NCBI GenBank assembly: GCA_964017145.1
Contig: OZ024846.1
Location: forward strand, 744,001-808,000
Direction: 5' to 3'
DNA from: Agrocybe praecox
Lineage: Eukaryota > Basidiomycota > Agaricomycetes > Agaricales > Agrocybaceae
Length of the DNA stretch: 64,000 bases
Part shown: positions 10,366 to 21,022 of the stretch, piece by piece
Layout: every line of letters starts with the position of its first letter
Position numbering within the stretch: the stretch's first letter is position 1
The notes under the pieces: generated by a model
What the model saw: only the letters and a program-made list of their open reading frames with translations
Database searches by the model: none
What the model was told of the DNA's origin: nothing
Made by a program: the position numbers and the translations under genes

Positions 10366-13300
10366 ATGGTGCACATGAGGCACTCTGCAGCTGGGGCAGA
10401 TACCCGAAAACCCTACAGCGGTCTATCGAGATCATTGGTTATAGCGATCGATGTTGGCACAACGTTTAGTGGAGTACGTACCCCAACCTTTTTTGCCTCC
10501 GCCAAACTACAAGATGCTTATGTTTCGATAGGTGTCCTATGCCATTCTTGAACCTGGCGAAATACCCAAAATCCACGGTGTAACACGGTATGAGTGCAGT
10601 CTTATGGTCGGATTAGGATGTTGATTGTGTGCCCTAGCTTTCCTGGCCAGGAGCATGTCGCTGGAAACTCAAAGATACCCTCACTGATATACTACGACAA
10701 GCATGGAAATCTCATGGCAGCTGGAGCAGAGGCGGAGACGAGCTCTATCGTCGCCCAGGCGGAAGATGAAGGGTGGATTAAGACTGAACTGTATGCGCTT
10801 TCGTTTCTCCGTTCGGAATTCACATTGACAACCCTACTACAGCTTCAAGCTTCGCCTGCGACCTCGTACGATGCAGCTAAACATGAATGGAATGCGTCTC
10901 AGTCCTCTACCCCGCCGTAAAACCCCTGTGCACGTCTTTGGGGACTACCTCGCTTATCTCTATCGTTGCACACGTTCCTTCATTATCGATACCCACGGAA
11001 ATGGGCAGGCTCTTTGGGATTCGGTAGAGCAGGATATCCAGCTCGTGCTAAGTCATCCGAATGGCTGGGAAGGCCCTCAACAGACCAGAATGAGGAATGC
11101 AGCGGTGTACGGGAAGTTGGTGCCTGATACCGATACGGGAAGGGCGCGGATAAGGTTTGTGACCGAAGGAGAGGCTAGTCTGCACGCATGTGTATTGAGT
11201 GGACTTGCAGCAGACGTCCTTTCGGTATGTGGGGTTATCTCAAAAATTCTCGACGAGGATCCACTGAAAAATATTTTTCAGAACCCGTCGGAACACGGTT
11301 TCTTGATTGCGGATGCCGGAGGAGGAACTCTTGATATCAGTGCGTATGCGATCAAAGGAACGAACCCACTTTCCATGGAGGAAATTGCCCCTCCCGATTG
11401 CATATTCGCCGGATCCGTCTTCGTCAGTAGACGAGCCAGAGAGTTCCTTGAAGGTAAGTAATGTTTTTGGTGCCATGCACATTTCCTGATCTATCTGTTC
11501 TTGACAGATAAACTCAAAAATTCACGATACGGCTCGCCTGACTCTGTTGATCATATTACCCGGAGGTTTGACGAAACAACAAAGCGTCTATTCCGGGACC
11601 GGAATGAGTTGCAGTTCATTCCGTTCGGTTCGCCCTTGGACAAGGTCAGTTGTTACCACATCTTTGTGCAAGCTTAATTCTTACGGTATGTCCAGGACAT
11701 CGCTGTTGGAATTAGGTCAGGACAATTAAGGTTGACTGGGTAAGCTTCTCATCCTCTTTTATTAGACGACGTTATTAATGGTTCCTTAGAAATGAAGGTA
11801 TATATTCTTCTTCATGAACTGTGGTCATTGGTATTAACATAGACGCTCGTAGTTGCAAACCTTTTTGAACCTTCCGTCGATGGTAAGCCAGACTTATTTC
11901 TACAGCAATCCATACATGTTGATTGACGACCCAAACAGCTGCGGTTAATTGCATTAAACGTCAAGTCAAAGCATCTGGTGGAATGATTAGAGTAAGCCTT
12001 TTTATTCGAAGCTCTGAAATACACGTCTGATCGCGAATAGTCTGTTTTCCTGGTCGGAGGTTATGCTGCATCCCCGTGGTTATTTGGGTATGTAGCACCT
12101 CGCTTTGATCTGCATTCGCAAAGCTCATGCCAATATTAGGCAACTCCAAGAACGCCTCAAAACCTACGGAATCACTGTCAGCCGCCCGGACACTCAGACG
12201 TGAGTGAATTTACTTCACCTACTTGACATTTAGTGACAATAGTTTGTGTCTAGATCTAAAGCAGTCGCCGATGGTGCCATTGGATTTTACTGTGACCATC
12301 ATGTATCTGCCCGCATGTCCAAGTTCATGTATGGTGTAGAGTTCCTGCGTGAGCTTGACCCCAGTGATCCGGATCACATTTCCCGAAAAGAAAAATTGTG
12401 TGAATTGCCTTCTGGTCCTAAATTACTACCAGATGCGTTTGATTGTATTCTTGCTAGAGTATGTGTTCCTCTACGTTTTGCCTCCTTTTTTTGGATTGAC
12501 TTAACATATATGCATATATTAGGGGGTCAAAGTGAAAGAATCTACTGTATTCACAAGGAAATATTGCACGGAACTCACAAACCTGTCTATGCTGTCTGTG
12601 TTTGAAGTCGAGATTTGGTGTTATAGAGGTGGAAACACTGTTCCAAAATGGATCAATAGACATGATGGTATGACTTTTCATTCATTACTTCCTTGCGATG
12701 ATGTTGACAATAAATGCGTTGTAAAGATGTATTTTCAACATTGTGTGTCGTTCAAGCAGACTTGTCTCTGCTAAACGATAGTGCCGAGCCAAAGACGGGA
12801 AAGAATGGGAAGAAGTATTGGACCATAGTGTTTTCTGTTGAGATTCACTTTGGTCTCACGGAGTTCAAGGCAAGAATGAAATGGATGGATAAGGTAAGCA
12901 TCACTTGTCATTGATTTGCAACAATACGAATACTGAGTCCATTCGTGTCTATTAGGGCCAAGTCAAATAGTAAGCATATTGCAACACGAAGACCTTTTGT
13001 TAAGACTAATTATTTTTTCAGTGGTCCTGCCGTGATTGTTTATAACGAACGCGGGCACCGCATTGAAGATGACGATATCGATGTTTATCCAGAAGATGAC
13101 GCCCAAGTTCAATCAAGTGCTCGCTCAGAACGTGAACGCGAAAGAGAAAGAGAAAAGGAAAGGGAGAGGGAGAGGGAAAGAGACCGATCTGAACCTGCTT
13201 CGCGTGCACGGACGCCAGTTGATTCTTATTACGCATCGAACGGTGGAGGTAGCAGACGTGCTTCCGCTGCCATTACAGAAGCCAGTCGAGTGGAGCGCAG

Positions 13301-15914
13301 TGCTTCAAAGGGATATTCACCATCAATTGCACCGTCACACCGCAGTACTATTCGTGAGAGCCACAGAGGCAGTGACGGAGGGGGGACAGGAAGCGATTCA
13401 GATAGGCGAAGAGGAAACGACAGGGAAAGCGAGCGTTACAGGGAGGATGACAGAGACAGAGGGTTCGGAAGCCCCAGTGCTGCGCCCTCCGTACGAAGCA
13501 GAACTAGTGCGTACGGAGCTCCACCCATCCAAGCCTCCAATAGCAACGGTGGAAATGGTAGTGGAAATGAGAAGCTTTCAGCTGGCTGGGGGGCAGATCA
13601 TTCCGCCGCACCCTCTCGGTCACCTTCTATTATGCAGCAGCCTCGGTCCCGAGCGACATCGATTTATGGAGGAGGGGGAACTCCTATTCCTGGAGATTAT
13701 CCGCCATCCCCTCAAGGACCTCCTAAATCTGCTGTTGATGAACATCGGCAAAGCCATCTCTGGGATGCTCCCGCACAAGCCAATAATTTTGACCCTCCTG
13801 CTGATGGACCCAATTCGCCTTATGTTGACCGGCCTAAGTCTGCCTTCAGTCAACATCAATCATGGGATCAACCAGAAACATCTCATCCTCCAGAGCAATT
13901 CGAGAGAGCCAAGACGCCATTTTCTCAAGAACCATTTGCCGCTGGTCGCGCCGCGTCGCCATTCATAGAACGCCCGAAGAGTGGTGTTGAGTCCTTCTAC
14001 GATAAGCCCAAATCAGCCTTTGGCGATGCTCGCCATTCCGTATTTGACAATGAACCTCCGCCCCCTGCTATGTTTGGTGATTCTGGTCCAGCTGCTGATG
14101 CAGGTAATTCAACATCTCTGTTTGGAGCTCCTCCTGCCTCCGTTTTTGGTGAACCTGCCGCAACTGACAACTGGGGTTTCTCGAACCCAATCACTCCAGC
14201 TGTAGAATCTCCAGCTACACCTGCTAGTACCGGTAAAAAGGGCAAACGTAAAGGCTCATCTGCTGCCACTCCCGCTGCTGCCACTCCCGCTCCGCCAACT
14301 CCTGCTACCGTTACTCCTGCTGCCACAACCCCCATTCCTACAGAACCTTCAGGTCTCTTTGGCTCAAATGCCTCGCCTTCATTCGGTGCCAATAAATCAC
14401 CATTTGGAAAGGCGTCTGATAACTTTTATGACGAACCGCCTGTTGTCGGTGCACAGGTAACTTCATCGCCCGCCTTTGGTAGCGGTGGTCTTTGGGGATC
14501 AAAAGCTCCATCGCCATTCGACAAGAAGGACAAACCTCTGAGCCCATTGAACCCAGCTTCTGATCACTTTAACAATGACATTCAGCATACAACCGCTGGC
14601 CAGAATGACTTTGACTGGGGCTTCAATAATAATAACGGCGCCTCTAATGGAGCTGGAGACGGGTGGAATTTAGATGCTCCTACTTCACAGAATATAACCC
14701 GGGCACCTAGTCCTATCCCTGCAGCTGCGCCTGTCGAAGTTGTGGCAAGTCCTATTGAGGAAGTGAAAGAAGCTACCACTCCTGGCAAAAAGAAGAAAAA
14801 GAAGGGTTCGGGCGCGGTTACTCCTAGTAAACAGGCTGCAGAGGAGGAGGAAGCTCGTAAGGCGGAGGAAGCTGCATATGCAGAGCAAGAGAGGTTGGCG
14901 AAAGAAGCTGCTGATAGAGCTGCTGCTGAAGAAGAAGAGAAGTTGAAGAAAGAAATAGAGGAACTTGAGAAAGCGGATAGACTTGCTCATGAGAAGGCTG
15001 AACAAGAGCGTTTGGAACAAGAAGCAAAAGAGCAAAGAGAGAGAGAGGAGAGGGAACAGAAGGAGAAGGAGGAGAAAGAAGAGAAAGAAAGGTTGGAAAA
15101 GGAGCAAGCAGCAGCAACTTCATCGATTTTCGGAAATACAACTCCGTTGATTTCTGGTGGGCTTTCCTCTTCTTTATCTCTTAACCCTCCGAGCAAACCA
15201 TGGTTATCCGCAGATACAGGAGGGGGAGACGACTCCTGGGGAAGTTCCTGGGGCGCACCTGCAACGACAAAGCCCAAAAAGAAAGGGTCCAAAGCCACAT
15301 CACCTCTATCTGCCAGTGCGCCTAAGTCTGTGTTTGGAGGAGGTGGTGGATGGGGCACTTCTTTTGGTTCTTCCTTGGGAGATGATCTAGCAAAGTCGGG
15401 TCCATCAGCATCTCCAAAACCTTCCCCTACCGAATTACCTTCCGCCATTGATTCGTGGAATTTCAATAGCGGTGCTACTAACAACCTAAATTTCAGTTTC
15501 GATTCTACCAAACCTGCTTCCAAAGTTCCATCTAGAGCACCATCACCTGCTCCTGTCGTCGAAGAGGCACCCAAGACAGAAGAGCAACCCGCAGCTGAAA
15601 CAGCAGCCGAAGTTGTTGAAACTGGAGACGTAGCTACTGGCGGTGCCGCTGAGCCGGAGGCTGAGGACAGCGCTTTTGCTACGACATCCTCAAAGAAGAA
15701 GAAAAAGAAGAAGGGCGGCGCTGCTGAGACTACTGCCGAACCTGAGACACCGAAAGTAGAAACACCCGCCGTGGAAGAACCTGCCCAGCCTCCTCCAGAG
15801 CCAGAGACACCTGCAGTTGAGGATCCTCCCCTTTCTGCCGTTGAGCCAGAGCCTGCTGCTGCTGCGGAGCCAGTAGTTACCGGTGGTGCCAAGAAGAAGA
15901 AAAAGAAGAAGTAG
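10366..15914 (+). CDS. HSPA12-like Hsp70 ATPase fused to a long disordered, Lys-block carboxy-terminal tail
   Basis: Exon 1 carries the phosphate-1 loop (AIDVGTTFSGVSYAIL across a splice). Later exons carry the phosphate-2 motif IADAGGGTLDIS and the adenosine motif FLVGGYAASPWLF, the three hallmarks of the actin/Hsp70 ATPase fold. The lack of a standard DnaK substrate domain and the divergent loops match the HSPA12-like family common in Agaricomycetes. The last Hsp70 exons join as WMDKGQVK|Y|GPAVIVYNERG: exon 12956-12969, intron 12970-13021. This reads straight into the open frame ending at 15914. The tail has RE repeats, FG/WG-rich spacers, an E/K/R coiled coil near 14840-15110, and five Lys blocks followed by G/S/A/T, the last forming the carboxy-terminus. 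Total length is about 1,550 residues. The Hsp70 part is secure; the fusion is a splice-based prediction. Confidence 0.75.
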
Positions 15915-16402
15915 ACCATAGATCAGTGACGCTGGCGTCACTCTGTTCGCTTGTTTGCTTGGATAGATTTCTGGATACTCTAGGAGGTGAAGGTTTTCAT
16001 AATTCGTCCCTGTTCATATGCTTTATGTATCTTCGCCCCTTGTATGTACTTCTGATTTGTATATGTACCTACTATGATGTTTACGACGTAACGACCATAT
16101 ACACGATTTTCTTGCTAATTTGAATCGGCTCCTGAGATTCCGGCTCACATATAACTTATACATAATTTTTGTACTTGAAATAAACGGCATACTCTAAATA
16201 GATGTTATCGGTGGATCCTTTTAGTATACCAATACCTAATCACTAAGGAATACATAGAACAGAAAGTAATACATACTAGTGGGAGAGTTTAGATAGTGTA
16301 CATTTTACAAGTTCTCGCGGAAAAAAGACACTCTACTCTAGCAGAAAATGGAATGGTGGAACGACACAAGGCCCATAAATTGGAAAACGTTGGTCGAGAG
16401 TT
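15915..16402. other. Convergent 3' regions
   Basis: AT-rich spacer between the converging Hsp70-fusion gene and the small unknown gene. It shows poly(A)-signal-like AATAAA at about 16178 and no gene or repeat. Confidence 0.4.
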
Positions 16403-16930
16403 TTACATGGATCCGGTGCCCAGATACTTGCTAATGTACGAGTCGTACAGATACTCTGCGGCAGGCAAGGTGGGATGGAATGACCCGTCAACTATATGAC
16501 CGTCTTGAGCAAGCTTCTGGATGGCACGCCTGACAAAATTTCCAAACGTCCAGGGGAAAAATCCTCCAGGATTAATTCGCATGTCAACTTTTTCCAGATT
16601 TCGTATTATATCGACAACTCCGCGAAAGTCACTGCCTGGAGATAACGGGATCGGGAGCTGGTAGATGATGTCCCCGAGCGACTCGACTCGAGAACGCGTT
16701 TGGGGGCGAATGTGGTTATCGGTAATATTTTGGTATCCTGGTCCTGGATCCTGGAAGACCTGCACACTTTGGTACGATTGATATCTTTGAGTGACTACGA
16801 GTGCTGTCCGAAGTATCTGCCCCATTACCCACTCATTCCGTGGATTGAAGGCAACGAACTCGAGGATTACCGAGTGCGTATTTTGTACTTGTCTGCCGAA
16901 GTACCCGTTTGATGGGTAGTAGTTGTTCAT
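16403..16930 (-). CDS. Hypothetical protein, 175 residues
   Basis: A single intact frame reads MNNYYPSNGYFGRQ... with mixed hydrophobic and charged segments (WVMGQILRTALVVTQ; FPWTFGNFVRRAIQKLA). It has no signal peptide or membrane span. A CTATAAAAA box lies about 120 bp upstream on the minus strand (near 17050), and a CTGTAG acceptor-like site directly precedes the ATG, so a 5' UTR intron is possible. I do not recognise the family. Support comes from length, an upstream TATA-like box and coding-like composition only. Confidence 0.45.
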   Translation of the reverse strand: MNNYYPSNGYFGRQVQNTHSVILEFVAFNPRNEWVMGQILRTALVVTQRYQSYQSVQVFQDPGPGYQNITDNHIRPQTRSRVESLGDIIYQLPIPLSPGSDFRGVVDIIRNLEKVDMRINPGGFFPWTFGNFVRRAIQKLAQDGHIVDGSFHPTLPAAEYLYDSYISKYLGTGSM

Positions 16931-18827
16931 GGCCTACAGAACATCGTCATTCGTCTTGAGGGACTGAAATTAAGAGCTGCGCACCTTTCATAGAAGTGGG
17001 GGGATCACAACAGAGGATAATCTGCGAGCAAAGACTGGGTACTTGGTTTTTTTATAGCCCATCGAGTATGCTCCTTACTAACAATCAAGGACCACAGAAA
17101 GCTATCCAGTTTTGGCAGGAAAGTTTACGCCCGTGCCACTTTCCCAGCCACGAGGCTCTCAGCTAACATTGAGGGTAACATAAAGATGGCGATCTTCGGT
17201 CTGAATGCCGCGGGGTGATAGCCCCTAGCCATTCCGAACAGTGACAGTTAAGGGAGTTCGGCGATTACACTAGTCATATTTGCTGGTATTCGGCAAAGAC
17301 GGAGGTATTGGGCGGGGTGGCTATCCTATTATTGTTTTCTAAGAGGAAGCTTGATATGAATAAAACCGAATCTTTAACAGAAAACGAAGGCAAGGATCAT
17401 CTGGAAACAATGACATGGTCGAGTGATATTAACGGCTGTGCATTGCGGCAGATTGAAGTAGCTGGGGTATCATCTTGTCATCCAATACACTTCAGGTATG
17501 AAATAGATGTTGCGGCGTACCGCTTCGGACAAATGCACTGTCGAACGTGTTGCCAGCGAGAACACATCCACATAACTCGGCCGTAGCAGTATTTTCCCCA
17601 ATCCATCACTGGGGAAAACTGTAAGAATATTCGTGTCTTCGATAAAGCAAATCTGGGTCATCCTGGTGAGCCATTCATTGATATCATGTGGATATCGTGT
17701 CTGAGACCCCAGTGTGAAAGACTGATTGTAACTCTAGCTGGAAAGTATCAAAAAGATATATTGTTGCCCAGGCGGAGCAGAGCCATTTTCCCGATATGAC
17801 ATATACAGATGATGTCGTGCATTGGTGAAGGCAGGGAAAAATCCGAACCAGTTGGTCGGATAGACAGAACAAAGCGCTGCTGAAAGCCGTGCGATTCTCC
17901 CGTTCATCTAAGGTTTTGAACACTTGTCGAGTTCTTGCGCGTCAAGAGAGAAAGATTAAATAGGCAGCCAAGCGGCATGCCACCTAGGATGCGCGCCTTG
18001 TGCTTAAAAAAAGTTTTTGTCGCGACCCGGCCCCGCGTCCATTGGTTTAGCTGGTTCTTTCTGATTGTTCTACTTTTGACGTTGCGGTCCAGGAAATTTG
18101 AAAGGACTCAGAACTTTTGTTTATAATTAGGTCGTACATCCCGTGCGACTGATTTGTCTGTGAAATGGAGAGAGCAAGTATTAGGGGACTCATTTCGTCT
18201 AGACATATTGGTATGAAGAAGACACACTCTTTACGGCATGAACTGCGGTCCAGCTTCAGTCGACCAGCGTCTGCACACACGGACAATTGTGAGAGCCTCG
18301 CGTAACCATGATAATATGCACCCTAAGGGGCTCCATGGAATGGAGGACGCATACACATGAGAAGATTCAAGGTATAAAAGCTATACGTCAATGAGTCGAT
18401 GTGGCGGTGAGCATGAAGGTTGCATGATCCTGAGGACGTCAGCTATGATTTCTCAAACGTTTGCGCAACCCTGGGGAGAAATTCAATGAGTAGGCAAGGA
18501 GGAAGCGCTTGTGTCATGTTTCTGAGTGATAAGGCGAAAGACAGAGACTTGCAAGTTGCTGGTAGTTGCAATGTTATTGCATGTGTTTATTCGTGTTGGG
18601 ACGTGTGGCCTACCGGGGATAATAGCCTGATATAGGTTCCGTCTTGATCTTTGCTATCTAATCTTTAGTTTCAAAGACTTTTGACAGTCTTGACTGGAAC
18701 GATTCCGAATAAATTCCAAAATAAAACAAAATAAACGTTGTTGAAGATAGGTAGCCAAAGACAAGATGTGTCTATAGCCATACGATCCCGATATAGATTG
18801 CGCAGGTTGTTATCGACAGTAGACGCC
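16931..18827. other. Long gene-poor stretch
   Basis: Short frames on both strands show no domains or consistent splice structure. A TATAAAAG sequence at about 18373 precedes only a roughly 30-codon frame. It could contain decayed genes, but nothing is assignable. Confidence 0.3.
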
Positions 18828-19863
18828 TTACATGAAGTCGTCATCGTTTGTACCGAAGTCGTCCAGCGCCTCATCGTAAATGCCCGTATCTTGTCCCCTG
18901 GATGAAAGAATAAGTATAAATTTCACAATTTGTGATATCCGAAACTAACCTTGACAAAACTTTAGCTCCTGCCAAAGGAGGTTTGCTGCTTCCCTTCGCT
19001 TTCTTTTTACCGCTGGCTTTATCTCTCTGCTCCTTTTGCTTTTCGTTTGCAAGAGTAGTAAGTCCGCTAGCAACCTTTCTAACTTCTACGTCTTTCAAAG
19101 GAAGAGCAAGCGCACGAGAGTGGTGTTCCACAAAGGCGGTATATAGAGGTTTCGATTGATGGCGCTTGACGATGTATTCAATAATACTGTCGGAGAGCTT
19201 GATGAAGTCCTCCTTTGTGCGAGGCTGAGCGGATATTAAGGAATCTAGTTCAGAAGAAGAAGTTCCTGACAAAATAAATAAATTGTATGGCGATTGTAAT
19301 AATGACAGAGATTATATGCCTTACCTCCAAGGGCAGCTGCTCCTAGCAAGTCAGCGGCGTTATTCAAATCAGCTTTGAGCTCGCGTTCTCTATCACGTCG
19401 AGCCTTTTCTCGAGGATCAAGGACGGCATCTGAGTCATATTCTTCAGAGTCCTGCTGTGCAGCTTTCTGGGCTTCTTTCTCGGCAAGTTTTTGTTTGAGA
19501 GTACCCTTCTTCTTGGGAGGTGCAGCTACAACAGCTTTCTGCTCTTCTTCAGATTCTTCCTCTGAAGATTCTTCCCAGTCGCTCTGAGTCGATATAATGA
19601 ATAAAGGGAAGCTAATAAAGGTCGTCACTTTGATTACGCACGACAGGGTCAGACTCTTCCTCGTCCTCTCCTTCCCATTTTTTCTTGGCGGGAACAACAA
19701 CCGGCTTCTTCACTGCAGGTTGAGCAGCAGCTGGAGCCGTAGGCTTTCCATTCACTGATTCTTCTTCGCTTGATGATCCTTCTGTTATTCATACAATACT
19801 TCAATAAGCCATCCGACAAATTCTTGGTGAACTGAACAGGTTGACTTTACCCCAATCCGACAT
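18828..19863 (-). CDS. HCR1: Translation initiation factor eIF3 subunit j (Hcr1)
   Basis: Five exons give about 265 residues. The first exon encodes only MSDW plus one base of the next codon; the GTAAAG donor joins it to EGSSSEEESVNG. An acidic, Lys-rich region follows with WEGEDEEESD and DWEESSEEESEEE. Then comes the eIF3j signature KKKGTLKQKLAEKEAQ, a helical middle (KEDFIKLSDSIIEYIVKR; LYTAFVEHHSRALALPL) and a short acidic tail, YDEALDDFGTNDDDFM. eIF3j binds the 40S decoding centre, helps load eIF3 and acts in ribosome recycling with Rli1/ABCE1. The gene is divergent from COQ9, with 232 bp between start codons. The identity is strong because start, core and acidic tail are all present. Confidence 0.93.
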
Positions 19864-20095
19864 GATTATTCGGGATAAATCTGATGTATGTTATAAATCT
19901 CTTTCGAGAATTTTGAGAGTAAGAATGTAAAATGTAACAAGATAGATTCTTGTTATCAGTTTTGAAGAGAGCCGATCTAAATGGTATCGGGTTCAGGGTT
20001 TTGCTATTGGTATTTTTCGGCTATCTCCGACAAGTCACGGGGTTACCCAGCGAAAGTCGCGGTGAGCGCCCACATTGGTCTTTACCAACATCGAC

Positions 20096-21006
20096 ATGGC
20101 GAACGCGTCCAGTAGGTATGAAGTTGTCGCCTATGCTCTTTCTGTGAACCATCTAACATCAATGCAGCACTAGACTCCTTAAGTTGGCACTACCTCTAGT
20201 GAGAACTCATGGTTTCACGCGCGAAACTCTAGCGCGATCTGTTCTGGCATTACCTCCAGGCGAAGCACACTCAGAGCCTTTGTCGGACACAGCTGTTTCT
20301 GCTCTCTTTGGGAAGGGTAACAATGCAAGGAGGACACTGATTGATGCTTGGCTGAAAGATGGGCTACGACACATGGGCACAGTACCGGGTGTCCAGCGTT
20401 CCACATATATCACCATAGACGATGCAGCTCGACAGGCGAAGAAAGCCACATTAAGGGATATTCTGAGAGCACGACTGGAATACAATGAGCCTGTACTGCC
20501 GCATCTTCCAGAGGTCAGATACACTCTTGTCATATTAGCTCATCTTTATAATGTCACACGTACAGGCGTTCGCGTTACTTGTTTCCCCGACCTCTGGCAT
20601 TCCACCTTTAGACCCTAGGACTGCGCTGGGACATGCAGCTCGTGTAGCCGATGAAGCTTGCTTTGTTACTGGAGATGAATCCTTACGGGTATGTCACCCC
20701 GTTTAAGCCATAACCACGATATTAACAACCTTGAAAGCTCGATTGGTACGCGAAAAGAGTCTCTCTGGCTGCTATTTACTCTGCATCTGGTTCGTGTCCT
20801 ATCCCGTCACAACGGAAGGGATTTTTAATATTTTTTTTCCAGAATTGCACCAACTCACCTCACCACACACCGCACTCGCCTTCTTGGATTCCCTCCTTGA
20901 TACATCTGGCAAAGTCAAGTCATCTATTGAAGAAGTCGAATTATATTCGTCATACATTTTCAAAAGTTGGAAAGGGATAATCAAAAGCTCCGGCATTTTA
21001 CTCTAA
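20096..21006 (+). CDS. COQ9: Ubiquinone biosynthesis protein COQ9
   Basis: Exons at about 20096-20114, 20168-20513, 20566-20689, a short exon and a last exon encode roughly 230 residues. The N-terminal half (LLKLALPLVRTHGFTRETLA; ALFGKGNNARRTLIDAWL) has the TetR-like helical fold of COQ9. The carboxy half has the lipid-binding hallmark LDWYAKRVSLAAIYSASEL followed by TALAFLDSLLD. COQ9 binds ubiquinone intermediates and presents them to COQ7 for hydroxylation at the inner mitochondrial membrane. The start is ATG GCG AAC..., giving a short, basic, amphipathic leader that could serve for mitochondrial import. An additional upstream leader exon cannot be excluded. The stop lies 16 bp from the stop of the converging EF-hand gene. 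Confidence 0.92.
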
Positions 21007-21022
21007 ATAAAACCGGCAAATT

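Noticed and set aside
13036..13968. 310-codon plus-strand frame inside the Hsp70 tail
   Set aside because: It is a frame shadow of the low-complexity tail, kept open by composition; the other frame continues the spliced Hsp70.
12945..15914. Independent gene starting with GTG at 12945
   Set aside because: GTG starts are not expected in a fungal nuclear gene, and the first 25 codons fall within two introns of the Hsp70 gene.
14987..15919. 310-codon minus-strand frame beginning with poly-Phe
   Set aside because: It is the antisense of the Lys-block tail; the Phe run mirrors AAG repeats.
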